Positions 29,858-39,795 of a DNA stretch of 64,000 nt are shown piece after piece. The stretch is from Micropterix aruncella (taxonomy: Eukaryota; Arthropoda; Insecta; Lepidoptera; Micropterigidae). The stretch lies in contig OX155952.1 in the NCBI GenBank assembly GCA_944548615.1, positions 39,118,350 to 39,182,349 of the forward strand, in the 5' to 3' direction. The notes under the pieces were generated by a model. It ran no database searches. It worked only from the letters and a program-made list of their open reading frames with translations, and had not been told where the DNA came from. The position numbers and the translations under genes were made by a program. Position 1 is the first letter of the stretch. Every line of letters begins with the position of its first letter.

Positions 29858-30120
29858 GTCTGTGTGTGTGCATGTCTGTCTGTATGTGTGTGTGTGTGTA
29901 TATATTTCCCCACGATAGCGCCCAAACGCTTAGTCTGATTGACCTGAAATTTGGCATGCAGGCATCATTTGGTCATGGCAAGAGTTGAAAAGATTGTGCT
30001 TGAAATCGGTCCTCCAAGGGGCGCGCTAGTCATACTTCCAGATTCCAGGACACCTAGCGCTGGCGTACTAGGAAAAGCCGAAAATTCATCAGTAGACAGT
30101 AGATGCCCTGAAACAGCGCC
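29858..30120 (+). repeat. Family F repeat
   Basis: TGTGTG-rich head, then CCCCACGATAGCGCCCAAAC, GCTTAGTCTGATTGACCTGA, AAATTTGGCATGCAGGCATC and GAAAAGATTGTGCTTGAAAT. Same order as 20742-20990. The 101-codon plus frame here is not conserved between copies. Confidence 0.75.
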
Positions 30121-30284
30121 TCAAGCGACTCGACGTTATTATTTGATTAAAATGTATGTCTTTTTTTGTCGCTTGTATAAGAGCTATTTAAAACAAAATT
30201 TAACAGTGTGGTTTCGACCCTACGACGCATCTGTGTATCAAATTTCAAATCTCTAAGTCCAATATTTCAAGATTAAAGTATGAC
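30121..30284. other. Spacer between inverted family F copies
   Basis: Contains CAAATTTCAAATCTCTAAGT and CCAATATTTCAAGATTAAAG, which in other copies belong to the 3' part of family F, so this is probably the fused tails of two copies facing each other. Confidence 0.45.
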
Positions 30285-30475
30285 TAGCGCGCATACTTCA
30301 ACCACAATTTTCTAGCGCGCATACTTCAATCAAATTCAACCGAAATTTTCAACTCATGCCATGATCAAATGATGCTTGCGCGTCCAATTTCATCTCCATC
30401 GGAAGAAGCGTTTGAGCGCTATCGTGGAGGAATATACACACACAGATACACAGACACACAAAAGTGCGTTCACAA
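30285..30475 (-). repeat. Family F repeat, inverted copy
   Basis: Minus-strand reading gives TATTCCTCCACGATAGCGCT, CAAACGCTTCTTCCGATGGA and CATTTGATCATGGCATGAGT. With the copy at 29858 it forms an inverted pair. Confidence 0.7.
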
Positions 30476-31000
30476 TACTTATCCTCTGCCGGGAAAGTAA
30501 AATTGAGTATTATACGTATAGTGAATATAGTAATTGTGCGCCGGCGCGCGGTCAAGACGAGGGCATGCGTGCCGTGTAGTGAGCGGCCGCAGTGGCCGAC
30601 CGTCGAATACAAGCGACTTGTGAAAAAATAAACGATAAGAAGTGCGGAGGAGGCCAGCCAAGGTCATCCGCGACCAAGATAATAAGGCGAATATCGACCG
30701 GAGACATTCCTAGCGTACGGCCAGGACAGGACCCGGACCAGCCGGTTCCACAACTACAAGCACTTACGGACAGAACTCAGTACAAAAACGAATCCGAGCC
30801 AGTTGAGGGACACTTCTTCTCGAAGTGCTGTCCCCGCGGTCGAGAAGTAGCGCTTCTTTCTTTCTTGTGAAAACAAGAAAGATCATTCCAGTTACTCAGA
30901 GCAAAAAATGTATAGAGATATCTAAAAGAGAAACAAATTATATTATTTAAAGATACTGTCCAAGATATCGCAATGTTCTTTCACACCATTTTATCAAATA
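30476..31000. other. GC-rich unassigned segment
   Basis: From 30535 to 30860 the composition becomes GC-rich with a 92-codon plus frame (30592-30870, first codon GTG) that includes KKCGGGQPRSSATKIIRRIS. I do not recognise it. It could be the 5' region of a retroelement or an untranslated host exon. A hairpin CTTTCTTTCTTG/CAAGAAAG lies at about 30858-30885. Confidence 0.3.
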
Positions 31001-31733
31001 ACTAGCTGACCCGTGCCACTTCGTAGGGCGGTAAAACTTTTTACTTGTGATGAAATTATGAGTGTGGTTCGGTTAGTACTGAGTGCTATGATTTATATCC
31101 TGACTGCCAAAAGAAAGGTTATATTTTTACTGCATGTGTATGTATGTATTTGCATGCCAATTTGACTATATTACCGTTATTTGTGAGTGTCTTCTTGTGA
31201 GTGTCTTATTTGTGAGTGTCTTATCTCTTTAATCATTTATGCAGTAAAAGGGAAATTATATGCAGTGAAAGGAAAAAGTCTTTTGTTTTAAACACTTGAG
31301 ACGATATATATATACTTATTTTGATAAGAATTCGTAATTGCTGATAATATGACCAATAAACATGACCTAACGATTTAAATTATTTGTTTAATACTACTTT
31401 TTGTGACTTAAATATAAAATTTAGACATATGCTGTCGCTAACTTTTTTGTAGGCGTTATAAAGCTCTACAACTTTTCTCTAGAACTTAATCATGTATCTC
31501 TCATCGTTAAGGCAGCGTTAGTTAGAAACGTTTTCATCCGACCGTTTTTTCTCCGACTTACTTTACAAATCCGATACACCACGAAAAATTATTTTAATTT
31601 TTCGGATTAATATATAGCCTATGACACTCACAACTAATGTGGCTTTCTATTGGTAAAAGAATTTTCAAAATCGGTTCAGTAGATCCAGAGATTACTCCCT
31701 ACAACATCACAAACTTTACCACTTTATAATATT
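31001..31733 (+). repeat. Family G copy 1
   Basis: Begins ACTAGCTGACCCGTGCCACT and ends ACTTTACCACTTTATAATAT. Interior blocks GCTTTCTATTGGTAAAAGAA and AAAATCGGTTCAGTAGATCC recur at 32095-32150. A short tandem of TTGTGAGTGTCTT (three units) lies at 31181-31225. Confidence 0.75.
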
Positions 31734-31985
31734 ACTAGCTGCGCCCAGCGGTTTCACCCGCGTGGTGATGGAAAATTGTGATAATGATAATAGAAAACCA
31801 TATATCTTTATAAATTATAGCCTATGTGTTATTCTGATGTGTAAGCTATATTATTGTAAAGTTTCATCAAAATCCATTCAGTAGTTTTTGCGTGAAAGAG
31901 TAACAAACATCCATACATTCTTACAAACTTTCGCGTTTATAATATTAGTAGGATTATTATTATATTATTATTAGTAGGATAGTAG
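31734..31985 (+). repeat. Family G copy 2
   Basis: Begins CTAGCTGCGCCCAGCGGTTT and ends ACTTTCGCGTTTATAATATT followed by AGTAGGATTATTATT. The stretch GTTTCATCAAAATCCATTCA then GTAGTTTTTGCGTGA is the familiar lepidopteran consensus. Placed head-to-tail with copy 1. Confidence 0.8.
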
Positions 31986-32208
31986 GATAGAATTTAAATT
32001 TCGAATGTCAATTTCTTAGATTTTTTCCTACTTACTTGACAGTTATCGTTATATTAGCCTATGACGTAGCCTATTATCGGATTAATATATAGCCTATGAC
32101 GTGGCTTTCTATTGGTAAAAGAATTTCCAAAATCGGTTCAGTAGATCCATAGATTACTTCCTACAACCTCACAAACTTTACCTCATTATAATATTAGTAT
32201 AGATAATA
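31986..32208 (+). repeat. Family G copy 3, 3' part
   Basis: GATTAATATATAGCCTATGA, AAAATCGGTTCAGTAGATCC and TTATAATATTAGTATAGATA match copy 1; the tail is a short AAT tandem. Confidence 0.7.
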
Positions 32209-32637
32209 ATAATAATAAATGCTTTATTCATTATAAAAAAGCGCTACAAGCAATAAATAGTATATAGTTAACCAATATTAATTTATGAGCATTTTACGCT
32301 ATTCAACATTCGTGACATTCTCTGACAATACCCGAGGTACTTATACGTCAGCATTGAATTGTATATTCTACTTCCTACCACTATTAAACAACTGGAGAAC
32401 GTAAAATAAAACAAAATAACCCTAACGAGATACTGACAGACCACCCTTTTACAAGCTTTTATTTACCTTCCAATGTTTTTCAGTATGTATGTATGGGCAT
32501 TTCTCTGTAAGCTCGTAATCGGCTGTCCCGATCCATTTTATCAAAAAGTAATTGAATAATAAAAAAAAAACACTCCTAATGAAACTTTAACCCCGAAACT
32601 TTACGGGCTCATTGTTTTTAGAACCATGGAACGTGTC
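32209..32637. other. Unassigned sequence
   Basis: Begins with AATAATAAATGCTTTATTCA, possibly the reversed tail of another element. The rest has no recognised feature. Confidence 0.35.
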
Positions 32638-33577
32638 GAAAAAACGCCAAATGGCCGAGGGGCAAAAACACTGTTTTTCAGGCCAGGGTACCCGGGTTCG
32701 ATACCCAGTCAGGACTCAATTTTTTTAGTCGTATGCCCAGATACATCTTGCGGTGTCAACTACAACGGGCGAGCCCGTCACCACAGGACGTTTTAACGAT
32801 TAGTCGTTCTGTCGCCCTGCAGTGAACGTAGAAGACTTTGGACAGTACATTCTACGTCCAGCTACGTCACAACCCGTGAGAGTCCAACGCCTTACCGCGA
32901 GTGAGCCAGGAATAAACCCGGCGGGCTCGAGATACTCGCGCCCTCACTTCCAATTGTGACCAGATTTCTCCGGTCTCTCGATTGGTTCCGAGTTCAAGGT
33001 CGCTTGCGCGGTCCTCTCCCTTACGAAGCGGTGAAACGGAGTGCACCGAATCTGTCGCGGACCAAGGCGTCCTTTGCCCGACTCTGAACCGGGATCGGAT
33101 GGCCAATGGTCATTTCAAGAGCAGTCGCCGTAAGGTAGACAACTGCCCCCGCTCTATAGGAAACAATACAGTTCCCAGACTCCCCCGATTGTTAGTCGGA
33201 AAGCACAATCGATTGGCTTGCGCCGCTCGGTGCGCAGACCGTCCAGGAGCGCCAGAGGATTGTTCCCAGGGGAGACCGGTTGACCCAGTGTCCTACCCAG
33301 GCTCGCACCCCATGCGTGGAGGCCATCGGATGGGTGTTGACCCGTGAGTGTGACCGACCCTGAAACAGAATGGGTCTTCGTGGCCAACTCAGCAAGGGCC
33401 CATTAGCTCCCCAATGCCCAGATACAGGCTATATTTGGCCTAGTTGGGTATACGCTGAGCATGGTCATGTGAATGTGGGCCGTTGTTTCTTCGCACCATT
33501 ACTTGTTATGACCATTTTTATGCGTTTTATAATTATGTTTGATACAAATAAATAAATAAATAAATAAATAAATAAAT
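32638..33577 (+). mobile_element. tRNA-headed SINE split by a family B insertion
   Basis: The head at 32646-32720 has an A box (TGGCCGAGGGG) and a B box within CCCGGGTTCGATACCC, the internal RNA polymerase III promoter of tRNA-derived SINEs. The body is interrupted at 32746-33413 by a family B element; after it the body resumes and ends in an AAAT tandem (33541-33577). Without the insertion the SINE would be about 270 bp, a usual length. The SINE is therefore older than this family B insertion. Confidence 0.8.
32746..33413 (+). mobile_element. Family B repeat, full length, with 13-bp target duplication
   Basis: ATGCCCAGATACA at 32733-32745 is repeated exactly at 33414-33426, so both ends of this 668-bp copy are defined. 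It starts TCTTGCGGTGTCAACTACAA and ends GGGCCCATTAGCTCCCC. It has no TIR and no poly(A). On the minus strand the block CTCGCGGTAAGGCGTTGGAC resembles a tRNA D-arm and anticodon stem. Frames of 60-120 codons inside are not conserved among copies. Confidence 0.88.
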
Positions 33578-33884
33578 ATAACTACCTTAAAGTTTTTTTC
33601 TGACGTGATAGAAGCTCTAAAAACACAATCCCCTGGTTGTCCCCAAGTTATTGAAACTACAAACATTTGGCAGTTAATATCATAAAGAAAAATAATTAAA
33701 TTATAATATTTACTAACAACAATGTCTCATTACGTATTTTATTTATTTAGTAAAGTCCTGTAAACTTTGTCCCAAGAATTTTCATACAGTCCTCTGCCAA
33801 AAATTTAAAGCCATAATAAAAAAAACTGTAAAATGTCTACAAACGTTTTTTTGAGTGAAACGAAACACAATTGTTTTGAAGTTG
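33578..33884. other. AT-rich stretch
   Basis: No recognised feature between the SINE tail and a more GC-rich patch at 33885. Confidence 0.35.
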
Positions 33885-33991
33885 GTAGCCTTGCCGAATG
33901 CGGCGGCGACACGCCATTTTGTTTAGTGTCAGAGCGTCATTTGTGAGGTGAACACGCGTTTGGACCGCTATCACACACAGTCCTGTGGTAG
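33885..33991 (+). other. Weak candidate for a 5' untranslated exon
   Basis: A GC-richer patch with GCCATTTTGTTTAGTGTCAG ends at CCTGTGGTAG followed by GTAATAATA, which fits a splice donor. Many insect first exons look like this, but there is no start codon evidence and no matching acceptor that I can identify. Confidence 0.2.
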
Positions 33992-34394
33992 GTAATAATA
34001 TTTATGTTAATTACTTTAATTATCTCTATATATAATTTATTATTTTATTATTTATGTCTAAATTGATCGGTAGGTTCTTAAAAAACTATTTTATATCAAT
34101 TTTAAAAACATTGTGAAATTTAACCGAAATACACAGTCCCCTGTTTTTTTTTTGAAAATCGCTAATACCTCGGAAAATACGTATACATTCAGTGAGCCTC
34201 CTTATCTAACTAAAATAATAGTTAATTTTCTTCGAAATAGAACACGGTTTTTTGGCAAAGTAAAAAAAAACACGACATCATTTGTATGGGACCTGTACAA
34301 GCTTCCAGAGAAATTCCCGTATATACATATGTTAGTTTGTTTAGGTCAAATCTTGCAAGCTGAACTAGAACTACTTCCTCTTATCCTATGAAGT
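33992..34394. other. Unassigned; 92-codon open frame
   Basis: A plus frame at 34113-34391 contains FLRNRTRFFGKVKKNTTSFV and ends ELELLPLIL. I do not recognise it; it directly abuts the TTAA-flanked element that follows. Confidence 0.3.
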
Positions 34395-34398
34395 TTAA

Positions 34399-34704
34399 CC
34401 CTTGGAGTAAATGGGTATTTTCATGGATGCATCTGTCTCTTTTGCAGGATTTTCGGCGACATCGACCTTAAAGTACTATAACTACGAAACTACTACACCA
34501 ATCATAAAAAGAACAACTGCACAATGATTGCATTGAAATTTCGAATATAGAATATTGAAATATCATTTTGTAAAACAATTAGATAATTATGAATAAATAT
34601 GAGAACGTCAAAGAAGTGAAAAAAACGCGGAACCAGATCTGGTCGTATCATACTCAATGGATAATTGTTTCAGAACCAGATTTGGTCGTATCATACTCAA
34701 GGGG
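34399..34704. mobile_element. PiggyBac-type MITE flanked by TTAA
   Basis: TTAA occurs at 34395-34398 and 34705-34708. Just inside are CCCTTGGAGTA (left) and, on the minus strand, CCCCTTGAGTA (right). TTAA duplication with ends starting CCC is the signature of the piggyBac superfamily. The 306-bp interior has no coding capacity. Two copies of CCAGAT(C/T)TGGTCGTATCATA lie near the right end. Confidence 0.7.
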
Positions 34705-34774
34705 TTAAATTTTACTTGTTGGTTCAGTTCCGACGACAATACATTTTTATGGTCAGCATGACCAGATTCTACAC

Positions 34775-35255
34775 CCAGGATCGGATCCCGTCGAGGCTAA
34801 TCTTACACGGTCAACAGCACAGACACACAATTTTGTATACGCATTCAATTATGATAGCCCGTTCTAAATGCCACCATGACATGGCTGCTGCAACCAGGGT
34901 TGGCTCCTGATGAGGGGACCCCTCAACGGTCAACAGCACAGAAACGAAATTTTGTATAAGCATTTAATTATGACAGCCCGTTCTAAGTTTCACCGCGACA
35001 GGTCTGCTGCACCTAGATTTGGCTTCCAACGAGGGGATTCCTCAACGGTCGACAGCACAGAAACGACATTTTGTTTACGCATTCAATTATAGTAGCCCGT
35101 TCTAAGTTTCACCGCAATAGGGCTGCTGCACCCAGGGTTGACTTCCAACGAGAGGACTCCTCAACGGTCAACAGAACAAACACGAAATTCTGTATAGCAT
35201 TCAATTATGATAGCCCGTTCTAAGTTCCACTATGACATGGCTGCTGCACACAGGG
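34775..35255. repeat. 119-bp tandem array, about four units
   Basis: CGGTCAACAGCACAG-like starts occur at 34808, 34927, 35046 and 35165, exactly 119 bp apart. Each unit also contains TTCAATTATGATAGCCCGTT and GGCTGCTGCACCCAGGGTTG. A partial unit precedes the first. Units are diverged by roughly a tenth of positions by eye, so the array is not very recent. 119 is not a multiple of three, so it does not encode a repeated peptide. Confidence 0.9.
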
Positions 35256-35279
35256 TTCATTCGAGACAGAGCATTTTAA

Positions 35280-35876
35280 CCCATATATGCCCAGAACTAT
35301 TTTGGGATTTCGATTTAGGTTATTTTCAGATATGTTTATGTTGATAGGTCCTTATAACAGCTTTGACTAGATTAGTATATATATTTATTTGTTAACTAGG
35401 TATTTTGGAGGTGTTCGACAACGAAACAATGGGAAATATCCTACATTAGTTATAGGTAATTCAAACAAAGATGTTATAATGAGTTTATTTAATATTTATT
35501 ATTATTTTCACATGCATAGTAAAAAATGGGAATGAAATGCAGAGAAACATTTAGAATCTAAATTTACTTCTCACGTTTTACAAAGTGACTGTTAGGCTTT
35601 TGCAATAGGCGCATCCAGTCTACTTGGTACCCTGCTAATCATGTGCTCGGCATTATGCTTTCTTACTGATCTACGGACATTTGTAGATACCCGTTTGCAA
35701 GGTCCCGGGCGCTGTTTATACTTTTAAACTAAGGTTCGGGCAATACTACGTCGAAACTCCAGCGTATCTATATCCTTGGAAAAATTACGAGCTAGCAGGG
35801 TAGCATTCTTGATTACCGATGCTTTTACAAAAGTACTACTTTTTGTTTCGTTTTCGAATCACTGGGCATATATAGG
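35280..35876 (-). mobile_element. PiggyBac-like element, internally deleted
   Basis: Ends CCCATATATGCCCAG and, on the minus strand, CCTATATATGCCCAG are inverted repeats matching at 14 of 15 positions. TTAA precedes the left end (35276-35279); the right flank is TTGA, a one-base change. The interior retains the end of a transposase frame on the minus strand. At 597 bp it lacks most of the transposase gene. Confidence 0.75.
35575..35850 (-). pseudogene. PiggyBac-like transposase C-terminal relic
   Basis: The minus frame shows VIKNATLLARNFSKDIDTLE, FRRSIARTLV, a stop, KYKQRPGPCKRVSTNVRRSV and ISRVPSRLDAPIAKA; an overlapping frame then gives CAYCKSLTVTL. The F-R-R-x-I-x-x-x-L block, the proline-rich linker and the beginning of a cysteine-rich end resemble the C-terminus of piggyBac/PGBD transposases. 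The DDD catalytic core is not present. The match is by eye and moderate, but the TTAA-flanked TIR supports it independently. Confidence 0.65.
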
Positions 35877-36596
35877 TTGATAAAAGCTTGTTTTTAAAAA
35901 TCTGTTTTTACTATTAACTTATTACGATCTGACCGAATTCGTGAGCCATAACTTTTCAAACATTGTTCCCATTTAAGTGATAGTTTTATATAAATATTCA
36001 TTAATTCATTGTATCATATTTGTTTTTATATTACATAAAGCAACAGTGATTGAAATACAGCATCTATAAAAGTAGCTACCAATTGATTATATTTATTTTA
36101 TTAAAAGTAAAACACGGGGTATCATTCCTGCAGTATTACAAAAAAATCCTGTTTGGACCAGCAGCGAAAAATAAAGCATACTGCAGCTTCTTGAGCACTA
36201 AGTCAATACCGCCTAACTAGGCCTAAGCCTGTACTAAGGCAGGCGTACCAGAAAATATTTTACCTGTGCACACGTTTAGTTAAAATTAAAAGAAAAAACA
36301 AAAAAAAAGAAATTAGGTATCCACACACATTTAAAAAATCATGAAATATCATTAGGAAAAATAGATTAAAGAAAGAATTAAAATTAAAGAAATAGTTAAA
36401 AAAATCAAAAATATGTTAAATTAATAAATATCGTAATTACATTTCCAAAATTATCTCAAGAGAGTGTTAGTATAAATATTAAAATTTAATGAAAATTAAA
36501 AATAAAATCTATATTGATTCGATTAATTTTGCCATTTTAATTATTATTGGATTGGAAATGGATTTTTTCCTAACTATATTACTTAATGATTACACT
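35877..36596. other. AT-rich stretch
   Basis: Very AT-rich with short A runs near 36290-36310; nothing recognised. Confidence 0.35.
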
Positions 36597-36957
36597 ATAC
36601 TCAAGAGCAATGAATCCGGGTCACCAACATAAACGTATGAATATCTCGGAAACTAAAAGTGCTATATTATTCAATAATTACCATATTAATAATGAATATC
36701 GAATACCGGGAGCCCTTAAGTTATTATTTTTTCTGAGACAAAAGCAAAAATAAATGCAACGAATTCGTGGATCGATTTTCAAAACAACATTTAATTTGAT
36801 TTAGCTTTTTTGATGGTAATACTTTACAGCAAATACAGAGTTTTATTAATTTTATTTGAGTAGTATTAAATACTTTTTTTGAATTAGCTAGCATTCTTAG
36901 TTTAAAAGATATTAAGGTTATGTTGATGACCCTGATTAATTGCCCTTGAGTGCATAT
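36597..36957. mobile_element. Family L MITE, copy 1
   Basis: The left end ACTCAAGAGCAATGAATCCG with GGTCACCAACATAA is complemented on the right by TTATGTTGATGACCCTGATT with AATTGCCCTTGAGTGC; inverted homology runs about 65 bp. A second copy with the same interior (TTTTTGATGGTAATACTTTA, TTTGAGTAGTATT) is at 46967-47321. Confidence 0.8.
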
Positions 36958-37479
36958 TAAATCGAATAAAAACATATTTTTTATTCTTTCTATATTTTCC
37001 TACACAGTAATAACGAGAAAATTTATTATGTAATATTTTAAATAGCAGGACATTGATCGATTACAATTTTACCTCAAGCTTAAGTGACTGAAAAGCACGA
37101 ATTAAATGGAAATCGGTTTTTCTTATTAATTCCGAAATTATTCGTAATGATCGTCGTCGCTTTTTGTCTGCGAATCGCGGATCGTAGAGCGGTTCTACCG
37201 TCCGTCACGACACGTCACTTACTTCGATCGTGCTAGTACTATAAATACGTAACGCTACTTTTATTTATAGCTCGACCGTAGCTTATTATTACTCCTCGGT
37301 CGTTGAGTATCATTTTCATCGTCAATGACAACGAACCTCGCGTCAATTCACCGCAAAGCGAAGTGTGATAAGAAATGTATGCGATAATTACATGAAGTGC
37401 TACAATAATGCAGGAGTGATGGTGTGATAACGGGTCATCAGTCAGAATAAAGGAATACAATGAAATGTTGTCAACTAGG
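36958..37479. other. Unassigned; mildly CpG-rich 37140-37350
   Basis: Contains ACTATAAATACGTAACGC near 37239, TATA-like but without other promoter support. No exon recognised. Confidence 0.3.
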
Positions 37480-37918
37480 ATTGTCGACTACAGCGGGCGA
37501 GCCCGTCACCTCAGGAAGTTTTAGCGATTAGTCGTTCTATCTCCCTGTAGTGAGCGCAGAAGACTTGGACAAAGCAGTCCACCGTCTAGCTCAGCCACAA
37601 ACCCGTAAGAGGCCAACGCCTTAACCGCGAGATAGCCAGGAGTGTTACCCGGCGGGCTTACACTCACGCCCTTACTTCCAATTGCGACCAGATTACTCCA
37701 GTCTCTCGATTGGTTACGAGATCGAGGTCGCTTGCGCGGTCCTCTCCCTTACGAAGCGGTGAAACGGTGTGCACCGAATCTATCGCGGACCACGGCATCC
37801 TTTGCCCGGCTGTTCACCCAGGATCGGGTAGCCGATGGTCGTTTCAAGAGCAGTCGCCGTAAGGTCCGCGACCACCCCCGCTCTATAGGAAACAGTACTG
37901 CTTCCAGACTCCCCCGAC
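37480..37918 (+). mobile_element. Family B repeat, 5' part in forward orientation
   Basis: Starts GTCGACTACAGCGGGCGAGC and runs to AGTACTGCTTCCAGACTCCC then CCGACT, the mid-point of the full-length copy at 32746. The 193-codon plus frame across this and the next feature is not conserved in other copies. Confidence 0.8.
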
Positions 37919-38144
37919 TAGGAGCTAACGGGCCCATGATGGGTTGGCCACGAAGACCCATGTGTTTAGGGTCGGTCATACTCACGGGTCAACACCCATC
38001 CGACGGCCTCCACGCACGGGGTGCGAACCTGGGTAGGACTCTGGCCAGCGAACCAGTTTCCCCTGGGAATCAAACCTCTGGCGCTCCTGGACGGTCTGCG
38101 CACCGTGCGGCGCAAGCCAATCGATTATGCACTCCGACTAACAT
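37919..38144 (-). mobile_element. Family B repeat, 3' part in inverted orientation
   Basis: GAGCTAACGGGCCCATGATG to GATTATGCACTCCGACTAAC is the reverse complement of the 3' half of the copy at 32746. It sits exactly where that half should be, but flipped. The breakpoints fall at CCCCCGACT and CCGACTAAC, which are short complementary sequences. Confidence 0.85.
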
Positions 38145-38591
38145 CTTGCGGTGTCAATTACAACGGGCGAGCCCGTCACCACAGGACGTTTTAACGATTT
38201 TTCGTTCTGTCGCCCTGCAGTGAGCGTAGAAGACTTTGGACAATACACTCCAACGTCTAGCTACGTCACAACCCGCAAGAGACCAACGCCTTTACCGCGA
38301 GATAGCCAGTAATGTTACCTGGCGGGCCGACACTCGCGCCCTTGCTTCCAATTGTGACCAGATTTCTCCGGTCTCTCGATTGGTTCCGAGTTCGAGGTCG
38401 CTTGCGCGGTCCTCTCCCTTACGAAGCGGTGAAATGGTGTACACCGGATCTATCGCGGACCAAGGCGTCCTTTGCCCGACTCTGAACCGGGATCGGATGG
38501 CCAATGGTCATTTCAAGAGCAGTCGCCGTAAGGTAGGCAACCACCCCCGCTCTATAGGAAACAATACAGTTCCCAGACTCCCCCGACTGTT
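38145..38591 (+). mobile_element. Family B repeat, second 5' part
   Basis: Starts ATCTTGCGGTGTCAATTACA like the copy at 32746 and runs to CCCAGACTCCCCCGACTGTT, where similarity stops. Its sequence is closer to the copy at 32746 than to its neighbour at 37480, so it is an independent insertion or a duplication from another source. Confidence 0.8.
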
Positions 38592-38871
38592 ATATGAAAA
38601 TAAAAAGCTTCGTTCCAAATATTCAAAGCTGAGCATTCGAATAGTATAATACAATTTGATAATAGTTAAATCTAATTTATTGCCGAGTTTGAAATACAAG
38701 TTAAATTAAAATAAGGACTAAGATCTCTTGTCCCACTGACGAGCATTCAATTAAAAATCAAATACATTTTAATTAATCAATTAATTTATTTAAGCAAAGG
38801 CAATGTTCAAAAGCGGATTATTTACAATTACACTGTAAGCACGGCTAATAATCCGTGCTAATAACTAGAGT
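38592..38871. other. AT-rich spacer
   Basis: Separates two family B copies; no feature recognised. TTAATTAATCAATTAATTTA occurs near 38770. Confidence 0.35.
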
Positions 38872-39190
38872 TGCAACCAGATTACTCCGGTCTTTCGACT
38901 GGTTACAGGTTCGAGAACGCTTGCGCGGTCCTCTCCCTTACGTAGCGGTGAAACGGTGTCTATCCGAATCTATCGCGGACCACGGCATCCTTTGCCCGGC
39001 TCTTCATCCGGGATCGGGTATCCGATTGGTCGTTTCAAGAGCAGCTGCCGTAAGGTGAACAACTACCTGTCGGTCAGTTGCACAATCGATTGGCTGACGC
39101 CGCACGGTGCGCAAACCGTCCAGGAGCGCCCGAAGGTTGACTTCTGGAGGCCGGATGGGTGTTGACCCGTGAGTTTGACCGACCCTGAAC
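38872..39190 (+). mobile_element. Family B repeat, internal fragment
   Basis: Starts at GCAACCAGATTACTCCGGTC and runs through AAGAGCAGCTGCCGTAAGGT and GTCCAGGAGCGCCCGAAGG to GTTTGACCGACCCTGAACAA. Its 5' third and the extreme 3' end are missing, and there is a deletion of the GGAAACAATAC block. Confidence 0.8.
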
Positions 39191-39795
39191 AACTGTTTAG
39201 GGTTCATCTATGTATGTTTTCCGTTTTTCTATTCCACCATAACTTCTAAACGCTTGAATCGATTTAGAAGTGTTCCGTATTGTTAGAATCGTTGTCATCC
39301 CGAGTGTCATAGGGTACGTTAAGTACTCAAATATCAAGTAAGTAGTTGTCTTAATGTTTAGCTAAATATCCAAATATTAATAATCTAACATAAATATATC
39401 GTGTTTGGTGTCAAATGAAATGTCTGATTCAGTACATTCCGGAAATGTACATTTATCTATATGGATAAATACATAGTAAACAACAAGTATGTTATAAAAC
39501 AACCGAAATAAAAATAATTTAAAAAACAATACTTCACTTTCTGTAACGGCAGCGGTGGTTTTTATTCTTTTTAATATATTTACTTGCTACACGAATTTTA
39601 TTAACTTTCATACTTGCCAGACCGGAGAGAGATTGAACAATTTTGGTTTATAGTTTTCTTGCGAACTGGGGAAAACATACATCACAATGTTTGTTTACTT
39701 GCCGAATATACGTGCAAGAACCGGAAAACATACATAGATGAATCCTGAACACATTATACTCCTTTTTTGTAGGGCAGTCGTGTAAAAACAGGTTT
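39191..39795. mobile_element. Family N element with inverted ends
   Basis: GGTTCATCTATGTATGTTTT then CCG at 39194-39217 is complemented by CGGAAAACATACATAGATGA then ATCC at 39731-39755. The left portion also matches the minus-strand copy at 19056-19345, and the right portion ends with TTTTTGTAGGGCAGTCGTGT, as that copy does. Confidence 0.7.

Noticed and set aside
34775..35255. 119-bp regularly spaced repeats as a CRISPR-like array
   Set aside because: The whole 119-bp unit is repeated, without unique spacers, and the context is a eukaryotic genome with piggyBac-type elements. It is an ordinary tandem repeat.
37642..38223. 193-codon frame across family B sequences
   Set aside because: It spans two family B pieces in opposite orientation, and other copies do not keep the same frame open. 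It is a GC-composition by-product.
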